The notes under the pieces are model-generated. The model was not told the origin of the DNA. It saw nothing but the letters and a program-made list of their open reading frames with translations, and did not search any database. Positions 61,525 through 64,000 of a stretch of DNA of 64,000 bases are shown here, in pieces. The stretch's first letter is position 1, and each line of letters begins with the position of its first letter. Both the position numbers and the translations under genes were made by a program. The stretch is from Flavobacteriales bacterium. Its GTDB lineage: Bacteria; Bacteroidota; Bacteroidia; Flavobacteriales_D; Sanyastnellaceae. Location: assembly GCA_947466425.1 (NCBI GenBank), contig CANIBZ010000002.1:1-64000 (forward strand), written 5' to 3'.

Positions 61525-62463
61525 ATGCCAATAAACTTCGATCGGTCCTATATACAATCGTACTCATCACTTGAATTGCTTGCGAAACAAGCGGTGGAAG
61601 GTTTCATTACGGGTATGCATCGATCTCCATATCACGGATTCTCGGTAGAGTTTGCCGAACACAGATTGTACAATGCCGGAGAGTCGACAAGACATCTCGA
61701 TTGGAAATTATTGGCACGAACAGATAAGCACTTCGTGAAGCGCTACGAAGAAGAAACCAATCTGCGTTGTCAATTGGTGGTCGATGTTTCTTCTTCCATG
61801 CTTTTCCCAACCATTAAAAACGCCGAAGGCAAAGAATGGAACAAGTTGAAGTTCGCACTTTACGGAGCCGCAAGCGTTATGGAACTCATGAAGCGTCAGC
61901 GCGATGCCGTTGGTCTCAGCGTTTTCGCAAATGAACTCATGGTTCACACCAAAGCGGGAAGCAGTCAAGCGCACATTCATTATTTGTATTCTGAAATGGA
62001 GAAGTGGTTGGAGCAAAGCGCGACTTCATACAAGAGTAACAGCCATGTTTCTGAAGTTATTCATGAAATAGCTGAACGTATTCATAGAAGAAGTTTGGTG
62101 GTTGTGTTCAGTGATATGCTCGATGATTCGAAGCAAGTAGAGGAAGTCTTTCAATCGCTTCAGCACTTGCGTCACAACAAGCATGAAGTCATTCTTTTTC
62201 ATGTGGTGCATCAAGAGCACGAGTTGGATTTCAATTTTGAAAACAGACCGTACTCGTTTGTCGATTTGGAAACAGGAGAAGAAGTGAAAGCTCATCCGCA
62301 TGAATTGCGCAAAGCTTATCAAGAAAAAATGACTGCCTTTCGAACGTCATTGCAGATGAAGGCTGGACAGATTGGAGTCGATTATTTTCAAACATCTATT
62401 GAAGACGGAATTCAAAACTGCATGCTTCAATTCTTATTGAAGCGTCAGCGAATGATGATTTAA
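61525..62463 (+). CDS. DUF58 domain-containing protein
   Basis: GMHRSPYHGFSVEFAEHRLYNAGESTRHLDWKLLARTDKHFVKRYEEETNLRCQLVVDVSSSM. Confidence 0.93.
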   Translation: MPINFDRSYIQSYSSLELLAKQAVEGFITGMHRSPYHGFSVEFAEHRLYNAGESTRHLDWKLLARTDKHFVKRYEEETNLRCQLVVDVSSSMLFPTIKNAEGKEWNKLKFALYGAASVMELMKRQRDAVGLSVFANELMVHTKAGSSQAHIHYLYSEMEKWLEQSATSYKSNSHVSEVIHEIAERIHRRSLVVVFSDMLDDSKQVEEVFQSLQHLRHNKHEVILFHVVHQEHELDFNFENRPYSFVDLETGEEVKAHPHELRKAYQEKMTAFRTSLQMKAGQIGVDYFQTSIEDGIQNCMLQFLLKRQRMMI

Positions 62464-62467
62464 TTTT

Positions 62468-63148
62468 ATGAAACATTTAGTGGTCTTAACTGGCGCTGGA
62501 ACCAGCGCCGAAAGCGGTATTAACACCTTTCGCGACTCAAACGGACTGTGGGAGCAATACCGCATTGAAGACGTTGCAACTCCTGAAGGTTGGGAACGCA
62601 ACCCCGATCTTGTTACCGAGTTCTACAACCAACGTCGATTGCAATTGAACGAGGTGCAACCCAACAACGGACACCTCATTCTGGCTCAATTGGAAAAACA
62701 CTTCCGTGTTTCTATCATTACGCAAAACGTAGACAACCTTCACGAACGCGCCGGCAGCTCAAACATCCTTCATCTACACGGAGAGCTGACAAAAATGAGA
62801 AGCTCGTGCTGCGTAAATGAAATTGGGCAAATTGCCCAATCGACGCTCAGTACTTGCGGACATGGAAATTCGTTACGTCCGCATATTGTCTGGTTCGGAG
62901 AAGATGTTCCATTACTTCAAGACGCTGCTGAGTTAGTGGAGGATGCCGACATCTTTATGGTCCTCGGTACTTCGCTGGAAGTGTATCCGGCAGCCGGATT
63001 GCTATACAACGTTCCGCTCAAAGCAGAGCGTTGGGTGATTGATCCGAAAGTCCCTGAGCTTGCAACAAAACTAGGCTTCAACGCCATTGCCTCTGGTGCT
63101 TCCGAAGGCATGCAGCGCTGGTGCGAGTTTCAAAAGATTAGTCTCTAG
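62468..63148 (+). CDS. Sir2-family NAD-dependent protein deacylase
   Basis: VVLTGAGTSAESGINTFRDSNGLWE; ITQNVDNLHERAGSSNILHLHGEL; VLGTSLEVYPAAGLL. Confidence 0.94.
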   Translation: MKHLVVLTGAGTSAESGINTFRDSNGLWEQYRIEDVATPEGWERNPDLVTEFYNQRRLQLNEVQPNNGHLILAQLEKHFRVSIITQNVDNLHERAGSSNILHLHGELTKMRSSCCVNEIGQIAQSTLSTCGHGNSLRPHIVWFGEDVPLLQDAAELVEDADIFMVLGTSLEVYPAAGLLYNVPLKAERWVIDPKVPELATKLGFNAIASGASEGMQRWCEFQKISL

Positions 63149-64000
63149 CGCGAAGCTTCCAAGCACTGGTTTTGTGCTCGTTTGTAGAATTCGTCGAAGC
63201 AGAAGTATTGTCTTGCTGAAACAAAATCTCAGCAGCAATAGCTGCAACTTCTGTTTCTTCAACCGACAATTCTTTCTTCAAGATTTCTGGAGTGAAATAG
63301 TCCTTCACGAAATGCGTGTCGAAATTTCCAGATTTGAATGCTTCATGATTAATCGCCCATGAACAAAAATCAAGTGTAGTCTGAACTCCTGAGATCTTAT
63401 ATTCTGCAATGGCTCTGGTCATGCGCTCAATGGCTTGCTCGCGATTCGCAGCATGCACAATCAACTTCGCAATCATCGGGTCATAGTAAATCGGAATGTC
63501 CATGCCTTCTTCAAAGCCATCGTCAACGCGAATGCCCGGTCCTTGCGGACGAACATACGTGTTCAATCTTCCAATATCAGGAAGGAAGTTGTTGGTTGGA
63601 TCTTCAGCATAAACACGAACCTCAAGTGCATGTCCGTTGATCGAAAGGTCGTCTTGCGTAAACGCTAATTTCTCTCCGCGAGCCACACGAATTTGTTCCT
63701 TCACCAAATCAATTCCTGTAATGCTTTCTGAAACCGGATGCTCCACTTGCAAGCGGGTATTCATTTCCAAGAAGTAGTAATTCAATTTATCGTCGAGCAA
63801 GAACTCCACCGTTCCCGCGCCTACGTAATCGCAGCTTCTAGCGGCATCGCATGCGCTCTTACCCATGGCAGCGCGAAGCTCTGGAGTAAGAATAGCAGAA
63901 GGCGCTTCTTCAATCACTTTCTGATGTCTGCGCTGAATGCTGCATTCACGCTCGAAAAGGTGAACAATGTTTCCGTGTGTATCTGCCAATACTTGAATCT
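63138..64000 (-). CDS. biotin carboxylase subunit (acetyl-/propionyl-CoA carboxylase), partial, N-terminus off the right edge
   Basis: ADTHGNIVHLFERECSIQRRHQKVIEEAPS; YYFLEMNTRLQVEHPVSESITGIDLVKEQIRVARGE. Confidence 0.92.
   Translation of the reverse strand, partial: IQVLADTHGNIVHLFERECSIQRRHQKVIEEAPSAILTPELRAAMGKSACDAARSCDYVGAGTVEFLLDDKLNYYFLEMNTRLQVEHPVSESITGIDLVKEQIRVARGEKLAFTQDDLSINGHALEVRVYAEDPTNNFLPDIGRLNTYVRPQGPGIRVDDGFEEGMDIPIYYDPMIAKLIVHAANREQAIERMTRAIAEYKISGVQTTLDFCSWAINHEAFKSGNFDTHFVKDYFTPEILKKELSVEETEVAAIAAEILFQQDNTSASTNSTNEHKTSAWKLRARD

Noticed and set aside
62468-63148. Sirtuin with missing canonical zinc cysteines
   Set aside because: Loss of the full four-Cys site occurs in many bacterial class III/U-type sirtuins; not distinctive without alignment.

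Overview
The window reads as a chromosomal segment of a Bacteroidota (Flavobacteriia-like) genome. The main evidence is several type IX secretion (T9SS) C-terminal sorting domains, a gliding-associated type B CTD, a DUF3276/PUR protein, frequent coupled or abutting genes, and few Shine-Dalgarno sequences. It holds about 50 protein-coding genes: housekeeping (purE, etfAB, clpC, gyrA, pfkA, gap, katG, biotin carboxylase, sirtuin), a HigBA-type toxin-antitoxin pair, an ECF sigma/anti-sigma-like module, and several secreted or surface proteins. I recognised no tRNA, rRNA, CRISPR array, prophage or transposase. The most unusual signal is in the intergenic DNA. Four dispersed arrays of mini-hairpins consist of perfect short stems of varying sequence, mostly with 3-nt loops, strung on a near-constant linker: CGAATG/CTAATG, or its complement, at 1454-1734, 32891-32959 and 59104-59153, and a 4-nt linker (mostly CTTA) at 55799-55939. 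A related long-stem hairpin family, GGNCGAAA-N4-TTTCGNCC, occurs at 46104-46168 and 32998-33017. Several of these begin or end exactly at a stop codon. Other points of interest are a DnaB/RecA-like protein with a degenerate Walker A, a PTP-like protein with a Cx5R-to-Cx5Q change fused to LysM domains, an exported KatG, and two strong palindromes upstream of pfkA. All calls come from reading the sequence; no database search was run.
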